Shown here piece by piece: positions 52,598-61,008 of a stretch of 64,000 nucleotides of DNA. The notes beneath the pieces were generated by a model that saw only the letters and a program-made list of their open reading frames with translations, was not told where the DNA came from and did no database searches. Numbering within the stretch: the first letter of the stretch is position 1; every line of letters starts with the position of its first letter. This stretch comes from JAXDMU01 sp963762435 (GTDB taxonomy: Bacteria > Pseudomonadota > Alphaproteobacteria > ATCC43930 > CGMCC-115725). A program made the position numbers and the translations under genes. The stretch lies in contig CAVXLN010000029.1 of NCBI GenBank assembly GCA_963762435.1, positions 372,001 through 436,000 on the forward strand. The letters run 5' to 3'.

Positions 52598-53451
52598 GCT
52601 ATCTTCGCCATCTCGAAGCGTGCAACCGCTTCGATCCCGATCGCTTCCTACCGCTCGTGCTGGGCGGCCAGCGTGTCGGATTCGTCCGCCGCGACCATGC
52701 GAAGGCACTCAGCGGCCCGGTCTTCACGGTCGATGACCGCGCCGTGACTTTCGCCGATAGCCTCGTCAGCGCCACGGCGGCGACGGCGGCGCTCTCCGAC
52801 ACGGTCGAAGCACTCGTCGAGCGCGGCCTCGTCGCCGGGCGCCGGAGCGAGGCTTTCGCCGTGACCGAGGCTTGGGGCGGCAGGCTCCTCTTCGAGCTCG
52901 ACCGTGGGGCGGTGCCCTTCTTCGGCACGCGCTCCTATGGCGTGCACCTCAATGGCTATCGGCCGGGCCCGGCCACCGAGCTTTGGATCGGCCGGCGCGC
53001 CCACGACAAGAAGGTGGCGCCCGACAAGCTCGACAATCTAGTCGCCGGCGGCATCAGCGCCGGTTACGGCGCCACCGAGACGCTGTTCAAGGAAGCGGCC
53101 GAGGAGGCCGATATGTCCCCGGCGCTCATCCGCCAGGCCCGGCCAGCCGGCGCCATGATGTACCGGATGGAGCAGCCGGACGGCATGCGCGACGATGTGC
53201 TGTTCACTTACGATCTGGCGGTGCCGCCGGATTTCGTGCCGCGCAACACGGATGGCGAGATCGCGAGCTTCGAGCTCAAGCGCCTCGATGAGTGCCTCGA
53301 GCTCGTCGCCGTGACCGACGCGTTCAAGTTCAACGTCAATCTCGTGCTGATCGATTTCGCCATCCGCCACGGCGTCATCGGCCCGGAGCATCCGAATTAT
53401 CTGGCGCTCGTCGAGGCACTCCATGGCGGGATGATGCGCGGGCCGCACTAG
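52594..53451 (+). CDS. DUF4743/Nudix family protein
   Basis: This 285-residue protein has an N-terminal DUF4743-like region (HLEACNRFDPDRFLPLVLGGQRVGFVRRDHA) and a C-terminal Nudix domain with GGISAGYGATETLFKEAAEEADM near residue 150. HLNGYRP and WIGRRAHDKKVAPDKLDNLVAGG are characteristic. Fungal and plant relatives have been linked to thiamine diphosphate or its damaged forms. Hydrolysis of oxidised thiamine diphosphate is a reasonable guess. It is convergent with the gluQ gene with no spacer. Confidence 0.9.
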   Translation: MSYLRHLEACNRFDPDRFLPLVLGGQRVGFVRRDHAKALSGPVFTVDDRAVTFADSLVSATAATAALSDTVEALVERGLVAGRRSEAFAVTEAWGGRLLFELDRGAVPFFGTRSYGVHLNGYRPGPATELWIGRRAHDKKVAPDKLDNLVAGGISAGYGATETLFKEAAEEADMSPALIRQARPAGAMMYRMEQPDGMRDDVLFTYDLAVPPDFVPRNTDGEIASFELKRLDECLELVAVTDAFKFNVNLVLIDFAIRHGVIGPEHPNYLALVEALHGGMMRGPH

Positions 53452-54276
53452 CTATTCCGCATCGATCCCGGTCATCGCGCGGACATCGGTTGGGCTGACA
53501 CCTTCCGCCCGCAAGGCCGCCAGCGTCGGCGCTCGGTCGCGCTTGGCGAGCCGCTTGCCGGCGGCGTCGAGGATCAGCCGGTGATGGTGCCAGACCGGTA
53601 CCGGCAGCGCCAACAGCGCCTGCAGCAGCCGGTGGATATGGGTTGATTCGACGAGATCCGCACCGCGCGTCACGAGCTCGATACCTTCTTCGGCATCGTC
53701 CCAGGTGACGGCGAGATGGTAGCTGGCCGGGATCTCCTTGCGCGCCAGCACGACATCGCCCAAGCGCATCGGATCGGCCGCGATCGTACCCATGCCGAGG
53801 TCGCGCCAGGCGAGCGGCCCGGTGAGCGCCAGCGCCTTGGCGACATCGAGCCGCCAGGCATGGGCCGCTCCGGCCGCGATGCGTTCGGTCCGGATCTCCG
53901 GCGACAGCCCGCGGCAGGTGCCGGGATAGAGGCCCGGCAGCCCGTGCGGCGCGGCCATCGCCTGCGCGATCTCGGCCCGCGTGCAGAAGCAGGGATAGAG
54001 CAGGCCCATCCCGTCGAGGCGGTCGAGCGCGGCCTGGTATTCCGCGAAATGCGCTGATTGCCGCCGCACCGGCCGGAGCCAGTCAAGGCCGAGCCAGGCG
54101 AGATCCGCCTCGATCGCTTGAGCGAATTCCGCACGGCAGCGCGTCCGGTCGATATCTTCGAGCCTGAGCCGGAAAATGCCGTCCGGCCCGGCCGCGCGTG
54201 CCGCGAAGAGGGCGCTATAGGCATGGCCCAGGTGCAGAAGGCCGGTCGGGCTCGGTGCAAAACGGGTGACGGGCAT
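53452..54276 (-). CDS. gluQ: Glutamyl-queuosine tRNA(Asp) synthetase
   Basis: This 274-residue protein is a class I synthetase core without the anticodon-binding domain. The HIGH-like motif is in PSPTGLLHLGHAYSALFAA, zinc cysteines lie in YPCFCTRAEI and YPGTCRG, and a KMSKS-like KRLAKRD lies near 245. GluQ attaches glutamate to the queuosine base at the wobble position of tRNA-Asp. The length and lack of a C-terminal domain separate it from full GluRS. Confidence 0.93.
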   Translation of the reverse strand: MPVTRFAPSPTGLLHLGHAYSALFAARAAGPDGIFRLRLEDIDRTRCRAEFAQAIEADLAWLGLDWLRPVRRQSAHFAEYQAALDRLDGMGLLYPCFCTRAEIAQAMAAPHGLPGLYPGTCRGLSPEIRTERIAAGAAHAWRLDVAKALALTGPLAWRDLGMGTIAADPMRLGDVVLARKEIPASYHLAVTWDDAEEGIELVTRGADLVESTHIHRLLQALLALPVPVWHHHRLILDAAGKRLAKRDRAPTLAALRAEGVSPTDVRAMTGIDAE

Positions 54277-54331
54277 GGCGAGGGTTTATAAGGGAGTGAC
54301 GAGCGCCTTTCCATGCGCTATGGCCAGCCCC

Positions 54332-54991
54332 ATGACTGAAATGCTCTTCGGTCCGCGCCGGGCTCCGGCCGCGGGCGGTCCCGCGACATCGCTCATCGTC
54401 CTGCTCCACGGGCTGGGCGCCGACGGCGCAGATCTCATCGAGCTCGCCGGCCCCTTGAGCCAGGTGCTGCCGCACGCGGCCTTCATCGCCCCCGACGCAC
54501 CGGAGCCCTGCGACATGGCGCCCTTCGGCCGGCAATGGTTCAGCCTGCAAAGCCGGGCGCCTGCGGCGCTGGCCGCCGGGGCCGATCGGGCAGCTCCCGT
54601 GCTGGCCGCCTTCATCGAGGCGGAGCTGCAGAGGCACGGGCTCGATGTCGCGCGGCTGGCGCTGGTCGGCTTCTCGCAAGGCACGATGATGGCGCTCCAT
54701 CTCGGTCTCCGCCTGCGCCCGGCACCGGCCGCGATCGTCGGATTCTCGGGCCTGCTGGTGGCGCCCAAGCGGTTGGCTGGCGAACGGGGCGGCGATGTCC
54801 CAGTGCTGCTGATCCACGGCACGGAAGACGACATCGTGCCCTTCGCCCTCATGGGCCAGGCGGTCGCCGGCCTCCACCAGGCCGGGATCGAGCCCGAGAG
54901 TCTTGCCTGCCCGGGCCTCGGCCATGCCATCGATGGGCCAGGACTCGATGCCGCAACCACCTTCCTCGAACGCCATCTCGGGCAGGGATAG
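54332..54991 (+). CDS. Phospholipase/carboxylesterase family hydrolase
   Basis: The protein has 219 residues from the ATG at 54332; 54320 is also possible and the site has no clear ribosome-binding sequence. It has LIVLLHGLGADGADLIELA with the oxyanion turn, nucleophile in LVGFSQGTMMALH, aspartate in HGTEDDIVPF and histidine in GLGHAID. It belongs to the abhydrolase_2 esterase group with broad short-chain specificity. It is divergent from gluQ. Confidence 0.88.
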   Translation: MTEMLFGPRRAPAAGGPATSLIVLLHGLGADGADLIELAGPLSQVLPHAAFIAPDAPEPCDMAPFGRQWFSLQSRAPAALAAGADRAAPVLAAFIEAELQRHGLDVARLALVGFSQGTMMALHLGLRLRPAPAAIVGFSGLLVAPKRLAGERGGDVPVLLIHGTEDDIVPFALMGQAVAGLHQAGIEPESLACPGLGHAIDGPGLDAATTFLERHLGQG

Positions 54992-54999
54992 CGGTATCG

Positions 55000-55280
55000 A
55001 AGCCCCCGACCGACCACCGATTGTGTCAGTCTGATGATTTTTTAGGCTCCACGCAAAGCAGGCTTATCGCTTTTCCATAAGGGTGTGCTAGTTTCCCGCG
55101 CGTAGTACGGCTTTGACGGAGTGCGCGCTTTGCGCCTGTCATCCGACCAAGTGCGTTTCGGGGTTCGGCCCGGCGTCCAATCGGCGCCAATCGGGTTCGC
55201 TCGTCCATTGCAACCAGCTGGTGACCGGCCGGTCAGTCGACCAGTGCAGCCGCTTCCTGTCCCTTTTTCCGTGCTCTCCG
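55000..55280 (+). ncRNA. Gene-free stretch, possible noncoding RNA or leader ending in a strong terminator
   Basis: No convincing protein lies between 54992 and 55326 on either strand. The stretch ends in a textbook terminator only 20 bases before the HNH gene, so some transcript must stop there. It holds a short direct repeat (CCAATCGG twice, at about 55179-55196), and complementary ends (CGGAG near 55119, CTCCG near 55276) could close a long stem. A small stable RNA or an attenuated leader for the HNH gene fits both facts. I could not match it to 6S or another named RNA. Confidence 0.35.
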
Positions 55281-55307
55281 ATAGCCAGACGAAAGTCTGG
55301 CTATTTT
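55281..55307 (+). terminator. Strong Rho-independent terminator just before the HNH gene
   Basis: A perfect 10-base-pair stem (ATAGCCAGAC with GTCTGGCTAT) with a GAAA tetraloop is followed by TTT. It is among the best terminators in the window. Confidence 0.9.
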
Positions 55308-55326
55308 GCTGTGGGGGCGCCGGCCG

Positions 55327-55875
55327 ATGATGAATCTGCAGACCCTCGTGCTGAACGCGGATTACCGGCCGCTTTCCTATCATCCGCTCTCGCTCTGGTC
55401 CTGGCGCGACGCGCTGACGGCGCTGATGCTCGACCGGGTGGCGCTCGTCGCCAATTACGATGTCCATGCCCGCTCGCCCAGCGTCAGCTTCCCGGTGCCC
55501 AGCGTGGTGGCCTTGAAGCGCTACAAGAAGCTCGGCGGCTTTCCGGCCTTCACGCGCTACAACATCTATCTGCGCGATCTCTTCACCTGCCAATATTGCG
55601 CCGAAGAGTTCCCGGCCGAGTTCCTGACCTTCGACCATGTGATCCCGCGCTCCCGCGGCGGCCGCACGACCTGGGAAAATGTCGTGGCCGCCTGCGGCCC
55701 CTGCAACCACGTCAAGGGCAGCCGCACCCCCCACGAAGCCCATATGCCGCTCCTCCAGGAGCCGCAGCGCCCGACCAAGACCGAGCTCAGCCGGCGGGTG
55801 CCGGATCTCAGGTACCGGGACTACCATCATACCTGGCTCGACTATCTCTACTGGGATACCGAGCTGGACGATTGA
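55327..55875 (+). CDS. HNH endonuclease family protein
   Basis: The protein has 182 residues from the ATG at 55327. The N-terminal half (LVLNADYRPLSYHPLSLWSWRDALTALMLDRVA) is typical of a widespread chromosomal HNH group. The HNH site has C-x2-C in FTCQYCAEEFP, then FLTFDHVIPRSRGGRTTWENVVAACGPCN with the catalytic histidine and the second zinc pair. Unlike phage or restriction HNH proteins, this type is a conserved chromosomal gene of unknown role. Confidence 0.9.
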   Translation: MMNLQTLVLNADYRPLSYHPLSLWSWRDALTALMLDRVALVANYDVHARSPSVSFPVPSVVALKRYKKLGGFPAFTRYNIYLRDLFTCQYCAEEFPAEFLTFDHVIPRSRGGRTTWENVVAACGPCNHVKGSRTPHEAHMPLLQEPQRPTKTELSRRVPDLRYRDYHHTWLDYLYWDTELDD

Positions 55876-55932
55876 GGCTGGGGCGAACGGGTTAGCTCTT
55901 GTCTCCAATACCGGATGCGCTGATGGGAGATT

Positions 55933-56421
55933 TCATCGCACGACATGCTTGGCCTTGCTCGGCCCAATGAGTGCCGCTGCTATCTTAGCTCCCCGAACAT
56001 CAGCACCAGTGTTCAAGGCTTTGCTGACAACGGCGACGTAAGCATTTGAGGCAACGATGGCTTTGTAAACCTCTGGCCGTAGCCGCTGGGAGCGATCCTG
56101 TTCTCGCGCCAACGATAAGCCGGCTACATATTCCGGCTGTCGATCCAAAGCCACCTGGAACCGACTTCCGTTGCCGGTCGGGACCGAGATCGTCGCTGTA
56201 AAGCCGGCCACACCTAATTTCTCGAGGAGAGGGCAGCTGAAAGCGAGAGCAAGAAACGCCACAAACCTCTCGGCCTGGCCTTCATCGAACCCTGCGGATT
56301 GTAGAGCTGCTACCTGTATAGTCTCTTCGGACCCAATGTTCGCGGCAAGGATCTCCGCAGCTACAATGACCTGCTGCTCGGTTATCTCCGCGGAACGCCG
56401 CCGCAAAAATCTCTGCCACAT
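55933..56421 (-). CDS. Hypothetical protein of atypical composition
   Basis: I recognise no family in this 162-residue protein. It begins MWQRFLRRRSAEITEQQVIVAAEILAANI and has a weakly hydrophobic middle (FVAFLALAFSCPLLEKLGV) and a basic end. The GC content is lower than its neighbours, with more A- and T-ending codons, which suggests recent arrival. It stands alone between the HNH gene and the deacylase gene. Confidence 0.6.
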   Translation of the reverse strand: MWQRFLRRRSAEITEQQVIVAAEILAANIGSEETIQVAALQSAGFDEGQAERFVAFLALAFSCPLLEKLGVAGFTATISVPTGNGSRFQVALDRQPEYVAGLSLAREQDRSQRLRPEVYKAIVASNAYVAVVSKALNTGADVRGAKIAAALIGPSKAKHVVR

Positions 56422-56487
56422 GCATCAAAATTACCGTGTGGGTTGATTTGCCGCAACAGGCGCAATCCCCGCCAATGTTTTCGCCCT

Positions 56488-58167
56488 TCACGTGAACTCC
56501 CGGATCACCCGCCCCGGCCGCCCCACATCGGCGATCATCCCGTTCCGGTCGGCCACGCGCACGCCATTGACCCAGACGCCTTCGACGCCCTTGGCCGCCA
56601 CCGTCAGGCGGGGTGCTCCGGCCGGCAGATCGTGCACCCGCCGCTTTGCCCCGCTGCCGATCTCCTTCGTGTCGAACAGCAGGAGATCGGCGGCCTGGCC
56701 CTCGGCCAGCGTGCCGCGATCCTTGAGGCCGAAGAGCTGGGCCGGCTGTGCCGTCAGCTTGTGGATCGCCGCCTCGATCGGCATCACCTTCAGGTCGCGC
56801 GCCCAATGGCCGATGAGGTGGAGGCCGAATCCCGCATCGCACAGGAAAGTGAGGTGCGCGCCGGCATCCGACAGCGCTACATGATTGTCAGGGTCCGAGA
56901 CGAGCCGGCCGACCGCCTCTTCGTCGGAGTTCAGGAGCTCGGCGGTGAATTGCGTGCCCAGATCCTCTTCGAGTCCGAGATCGAGGATGAAGTCGAGCGG
57001 GTGCTTGCCGGCCTTCTCCGCAAGCTCGGCCACGGTGCGGCCTTCGATGAAGCGGTTCCAGGGTGCCGCGGTCTCGACCACCTCGAGCTTGTCCCACTCG
57101 CTGTTGAAGAGCCGCATGCCGCGCAGCTGGACGAGATCGGCCTTGACCGCGGCGCGGAAGGCGGGATCGGCATAGACGGCTTTCAGCGCCTCGTGACCGT
57201 GCGCCTCCATGGCCGGCCGCCAGGCGTCCAGCCCCTCGAACACGTAGGGGTTGGCGAGCGTGAAATCCATCGTCAGCGGCGTGCAGGCGACCTGGGCGGT
57301 CAGCACCCGGCCGCGCTCGCGCGCCGCCTTCATCTCGGCGATGCCGTTGAAGACGCGCGTCGGATTGGTCGAATTATGCAGCATGGCCGCGATCAGCACC
57401 GGCCTTCCACTGTCGGCCGCCAGCGATTCGAGATAGGGGATCGAGGTCTTGGCCCCCTTGGTCAGCATGAAGAGCCCCCGCCCGCTCTCGCCCATGGCCG
57501 TGACGAGCCCGCGCATCTCGCGGTCGTCGGCGAGGCGCGACGGCATCGGCACGCCATATTCGCCATTATGCGGCTCATTGGTCGAGCTCGCGAAACCGAC
57601 GGCTCCCGCCGCCATCGCGTCCCGGAGGATCGCCTGCATCCGCGCGATCTCGTCGTCGGTCGCCTCGCGCTTGGACGCATCCTCGCCCAGCACGTAGGTG
57701 CGCAGCGAGGAATGGCCGAGGAAGGCTGCCACATTGGGGCCGACACCCTGCCGCTCCAGCATGGCGAGATAATCGGGGAAGCTCTCGAAATCCCAGCGGA
57801 TACCGGTCCTCAGCGCCTCGATCGACATGCCCTCGACATGAGTGAGATTGCGCATCGTGAGGTCGCGGTCCTCCGCCCGGCAGGGGGCGATGGTGAAGCC
57901 GCAATTGCCGATGATGACCGTGGTGACGCCCAGGGCCGGCGAGGGATCGACGAACGGGTCCCAGGTGATCTGGGCGTCGTAATGGGTATGGCCGTCGATG
58001 ATGCCGGGCATGAGGGCAAATCCGGCCGCATCGACCGTCTCGGTTGCTGGGCCCAGATCCCGGCCGATCGCGGCGATGCGGCCCGATGCCACCGCAAGGT
58101 CGGCCTCATAGGGTGCGCCACCGGTGCCGTCGAAAAGGGTCGCGTTGCGGATGACCAGATCGTGCAT
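56488..58167 (-). CDS. N-acyl-D-amino-acid deacylase family amidohydrolase
   Basis: The protein has 559 residues from the ATG at 58167 (GGGAGAG upstream). It has the amidohydrolase metal motif MPGIIDGHTHYDAQITWDP near residue 55, the GNCGFTIAPCR segment of the D-aminoacylase group, and SDAGAHLTFL near 450. A C-terminal beta sandwich completes it. These zinc enzymes release free D-amino acids from N-acyl forms. The substrate here is open. It stands as a single gene. Confidence 0.9.
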   Translation of the reverse strand: MHDLVIRNATLFDGTGGAPYEADLAVASGRIAAIGRDLGPATETVDAAGFALMPGIIDGHTHYDAQITWDPFVDPSPALGVTTVIIGNCGFTIAPCRAEDRDLTMRNLTHVEGMSIEALRTGIRWDFESFPDYLAMLERQGVGPNVAAFLGHSSLRTYVLGEDASKREATDDEIARMQAILRDAMAAGAVGFASSTNEPHNGEYGVPMPSRLADDREMRGLVTAMGESGRGLFMLTKGAKTSIPYLESLAADSGRPVLIAAMLHNSTNPTRVFNGIAEMKAARERGRVLTAQVACTPLTMDFTLANPYVFEGLDAWRPAMEAHGHEALKAVYADPAFRAAVKADLVQLRGMRLFNSEWDKLEVVETAAPWNRFIEGRTVAELAEKAGKHPLDFILDLGLEEDLGTQFTAELLNSDEEAVGRLVSDPDNHVALSDAGAHLTFLCDAGFGLHLIGHWARDLKVMPIEAAIHKLTAQPAQLFGLKDRGTLAEGQAADLLLFDTKEIGSGAKRRVHDLPAGAPRLTVAAKGVEGVWVNGVRVADRNGMIADVGRPGRVIREFT

Positions 58168-58294
58168 TGCGCTCTCTCCCAGGAAGATCCATGGCTTTTC
58201 CTGGATGCTAGCGCAGGGGGCGGACACGGCAATCAGGCGCCGTCGCGCGGGAGAGGCGCGTCTCCCGCATGGCGTCGGGCCGGTTCTGCCGCGA

Positions 58295-59266
58295 TCAGGC
58301 GAAGCGCGATAGATATTTCCTCAAGACGGCGTCGTAGGCGGCCGGTTTCTCGATCATGGCCAGATGGTGCGCGCCCGGAATGATGGCCACTTCCGAACCG
58401 GTGATCCCCTGATGCAGCGTCTCGATGCAGTCGCTCGTCGCCTCGTCCCACTCGCTGGCCATGATCAGCGTCGGCACCCTGATGCGCGACAAGTCCTTTT
58501 CCCGATCCCAATCCTTGAGCGTGCCGACGATCGAAAACTCGTTCGGGCCGTTCATCAGCGGATAAGTGCGCGAGTGCTCGACATTGTTCAGCGCCTGCGT
58601 GAACAGGCGGGACGGTGGCCCGTCGCTGTGGAATAGATAGGCATCATAGAATTTTTCCGTGAGCTTCTCGTATTCGGGCAAGTCCTGCTTGCCGCTCTCT
58701 TCCAGCCGGATGCGCTCGGCATTCATGTCGCCGGGCAAGCGCGCCAGGAGCTGGTGCATTCCATCGACGGCCTGCTTGGTGCTGGCCGAGGTCGAGGCGA
58801 GAATGAGAGCCTTCACGTCGCTGCCGTCATTGCCGCGCTGCGCCATATATTCCTGCGCCAGCCAGCCGCCCCAGGAATGGCCATAGAGGATGAACTCCTT
58901 GATGCCCAGCGCATGGCGCAGCCGGTCTATCTCATCGACGAAATAATCGATCGTATAGATGGAGGGATCATCCGGCGCGTCCGAGCGGCCGCAGCCGAGC
59001 TGATCGTAGAAGATCACGCGTCGCTGATCGGCCAATCGGCTGAGCGGCTCGAGATAGATAGATCCGGCACCGGGTCCGCCATGCAGCGTCAGAAGCGGCG
59101 TCCGAGTGCTGGCACCGACGATGCGCCACCAGACCCTGCCCTTCTCAAGGCGGGCATAGCCTTCCTTCGATTTCGGCGTGGCATTGGCCTTACTGCCAAG
59201 CCCCAGCGTGCTCGATCCGGCGGCCCCCGCGGCCGCCAGCAAGAATGAACGGCGATCCAGCTTCAT
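58295..59266 (-). CDS. Tat-exported alpha/beta hydrolase of the proline iminopeptidase family
   Basis: The protein has 323 residues from the ATG at 59266. The Tat signal MKLDRRSFLLAAAG precedes a hydrolase with LLTLHGGPGAGSIYLEP, YDQLGCGRSD, nucleophile in YGHSWGGWLAQEY and a final GAHHLAM histidine. HGGPG and DQxGxGxS are hallmarks of the S33 peptidase group. Export suggests action on peptides or amides in the periplasm. It has no close operon partner, though the peptide-binding protein gene lies just upstream on the same strand. Confidence 0.9.
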   Translation of the reverse strand: MKLDRRSFLLAAAGAAGSSTLGLGSKANATPKSKEGYARLEKGRVWWRIVGASTRTPLLTLHGGPGAGSIYLEPLSRLADQRRVIFYDQLGCGRSDAPDDPSIYTIDYFVDEIDRLRHALGIKEFILYGHSWGGWLAQEYMAQRGNDGSDVKALILASTSASTKQAVDGMHQLLARLPGDMNAERIRLEESGKQDLPEYEKLTEKFYDAYLFHSDGPPSRLFTQALNNVEHSRTYPLMNGPNEFSIVGTLKDWDREKDLSRIRVPTLIMASEWDEATSDCIETLHQGITGSEVAIIPGAHHLAMIEKPAAYDAVLRKYLSRFA

Positions 59267-59376
59267 TTGGCGCAGCCTCTCAAAGACATCGACTGGGGCG
59301 TGCTTAGCGTCTGAACGCCCCAATTTCATGTCAGTGCGCCGCTATTGCGTTACTGGTGTAACAACGCCGGATGGCC

Positions 59377-60984
59377 TCAATGCGGATCGATGCTCAGATC
59401 TTGTGTCCGATAGCTGTCGCGCGGACTCGGCACCAGCCCTTTGACATAGGGCTTGATCATATGCTCGCTGGCATAGTGGAAGAGCGGCAGCACCGGCAGA
59501 TCCGTCAGCATATGCGTCTCCGCCTGAGCCAGGCCGCTGAGCCGTTCGGCGGGGTCCTTGGTCGCCTCGGCCGCCTCGAACAGCCGGTCGAATTCGGCAT
59601 TGTAATAGCCGCTGTCGTTGCGGAGATCGCCGCTGCGGAAGATCTCGAGCATGGGCGCCGGATCGTCATAGGCCGCGATATAGCCGCCGCGGAACGCCTC
59701 AGTCGTCTTCTTCTCGCGCCGGACATCGAGGAAGGTCTTGAATTCCTGGTTGCTGAGGACCGTCTTCACACCCAGCACCTGCTTCCACATGCCGGCGATC
59801 GCGATCATCAGTTTCTTGTGGTTGTCGCTGGTATTGTAGGTGAGATCGACCGTCAGCGGCTTGTCGGCGGAATAGCCGGCCTCGGCATAATCCTGCCGCG
59901 CCTTCGCCTCCCGCTCGGCCTGGGTCATGGTGCGCCAGGGCAAGATCGGATTGGGATAGCCCGCGATCCCGGGCGGGATATAGCCATAGGCGGCCGTGTT
60001 GCCGCCGACGGCCAGCTTGTTGACCAAGAGCTCGCGATCGACCGCGAGCGTCAGCGCCTCGCGCAGCTTGAAATTGTCCTGGAAGGGCGGCCGCGTCAGG
60101 TTGAAGCCCACATAATAGACGCCGAGATAGGGGTAGGAGTGATACTCCGCCCCCAACGTCGCCTTGATCATGTCCAGCTGGTCGTGCGGCACGGTCGCCG
60201 TCACATCCAGCTCGTCGGCGCGATAGCGCTTCAGCTCCTCGGTCGGATCCTCGACCGGGTAATATTCGACCCGGTCGATCTGGACATGGTCGGCGTCGCG
60301 GTAATGCGGGTTGCGGACCAGCACGATGCGCGCCTGCTGCTGCCAGTCGGCCAGCATATAAGCGCCGTTCGAGACCATGTGGCCCGGCCGGAACGCCTCT
60401 TTCGGATCCGCCTCGATCGAGGCGCGATGCACGGGCCGGAGCTTCGCCAGGATCGCCGGCAGCGCCGCCTCGGGCCGGCTCAGCGTGATGACGAGCGTGC
60501 GCTGATCTGGGGCGGCCACGCCCAGCTTCGAAAGATCCTTCTCCGTGCCGGCCTCGATCGCGGGCCCGTTCAGGATGGCATCTTCGAGAAAGGCGGTGAC
60601 CGATGCCGTCGCGGGATCGACATGCCGGCGCAGGCTATAGACGAAATCCTCGGCCGTCAGCTTGTCGCCATTCGACCAGGCGAGGCCGGGCCGCAGAATG
60701 AAGGTCCAGGCCAGCCCGTCCGGCGACACGCTCCAGCTCGCCGCCTGGCCCGGCCCGATGGCACCCCCGGGCAGCGAGACGGTCAGCCCTTCATAGAGGT
60801 CGGTGACGATGCGGTCCTCGTTAGTCTGCTGGAACTTCTGCGGATCGAGCGTGCCGCATTCGGCGGCATTGCCCTCGCGCAGCACTGTCTCCGCTCGTCC
60901 CGACGCGACCGGGGCGGCGAGCACCAGGGCGGCGAGAAGCAGGGTCTTCCATCGACCGCGCGGCGCCGTCGCACCCATCACCAT
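59377..60984 (-). CDS. Peptide ABC transporter substrate-binding protein (OppA-like)
   Basis: The protein has 535 residues from the ATG at 60984 (GGGAGG upstream). A Sec signal ending near GRAE precedes an SBP_bac_5 domain: AAECGTLDPQKFQQTNEDRIVTDLYEGLTV, the WSNGDKLTAEDFVYSLRR motif, and FNLTRPPFQDNFKLREALTLAVDRELLV. These bind oligopeptides, murein peptides or related ligands. No permease or ATPase genes lie beside it. Its neighbour is the exported S33 hydrolase. Confidence 0.92.
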   Translation of the reverse strand: MVMGATAPRGRWKTLLLAALVLAAPVASGRAETVLREGNAAECGTLDPQKFQQTNEDRIVTDLYEGLTVSLPGGAIGPGQAASWSVSPDGLAWTFILRPGLAWSNGDKLTAEDFVYSLRRHVDPATASVTAFLEDAILNGPAIEAGTEKDLSKLGVAAPDQRTLVITLSRPEAALPAILAKLRPVHRASIEADPKEAFRPGHMVSNGAYMLADWQQQARIVLVRNPHYRDADHVQIDRVEYYPVEDPTEELKRYRADELDVTATVPHDQLDMIKATLGAEYHSYPYLGVYYVGFNLTRPPFQDNFKLREALTLAVDRELLVNKLAVGGNTAAYGYIPPGIAGYPNPILPWRTMTQAEREAKARQDYAEAGYSADKPLTVDLTYNTSDNHKKLMIAIAGMWKQVLGVKTVLSNQEFKTFLDVRREKKTTEAFRGGYIAAYDDPAPMLEIFRSGDLRNDSGYYNAEFDRLFEAAEATKDPAERLSGLAQAETHMLTDLPVLPLFHYASEHMIKPYVKGLVPSPRDSYRTQDLSIDPH

Positions 60985-61008
60985 CAAAACCTCCCCGGCA
61001 CGTTCTTT

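Noticed and set aside
56443..58383. 646-codon plus-strand open frame
   Set aside because: Antisense of the deacylase gene, which has clear metal-binding motifs.
59349..59362. Dyad GTTAC-TGGT-GTAAC between the peptide-binding protein and S33 hydrolase genes
   Set aside because: Short arms, no T-run and no second copy seen; too weak to call an operator or terminator.
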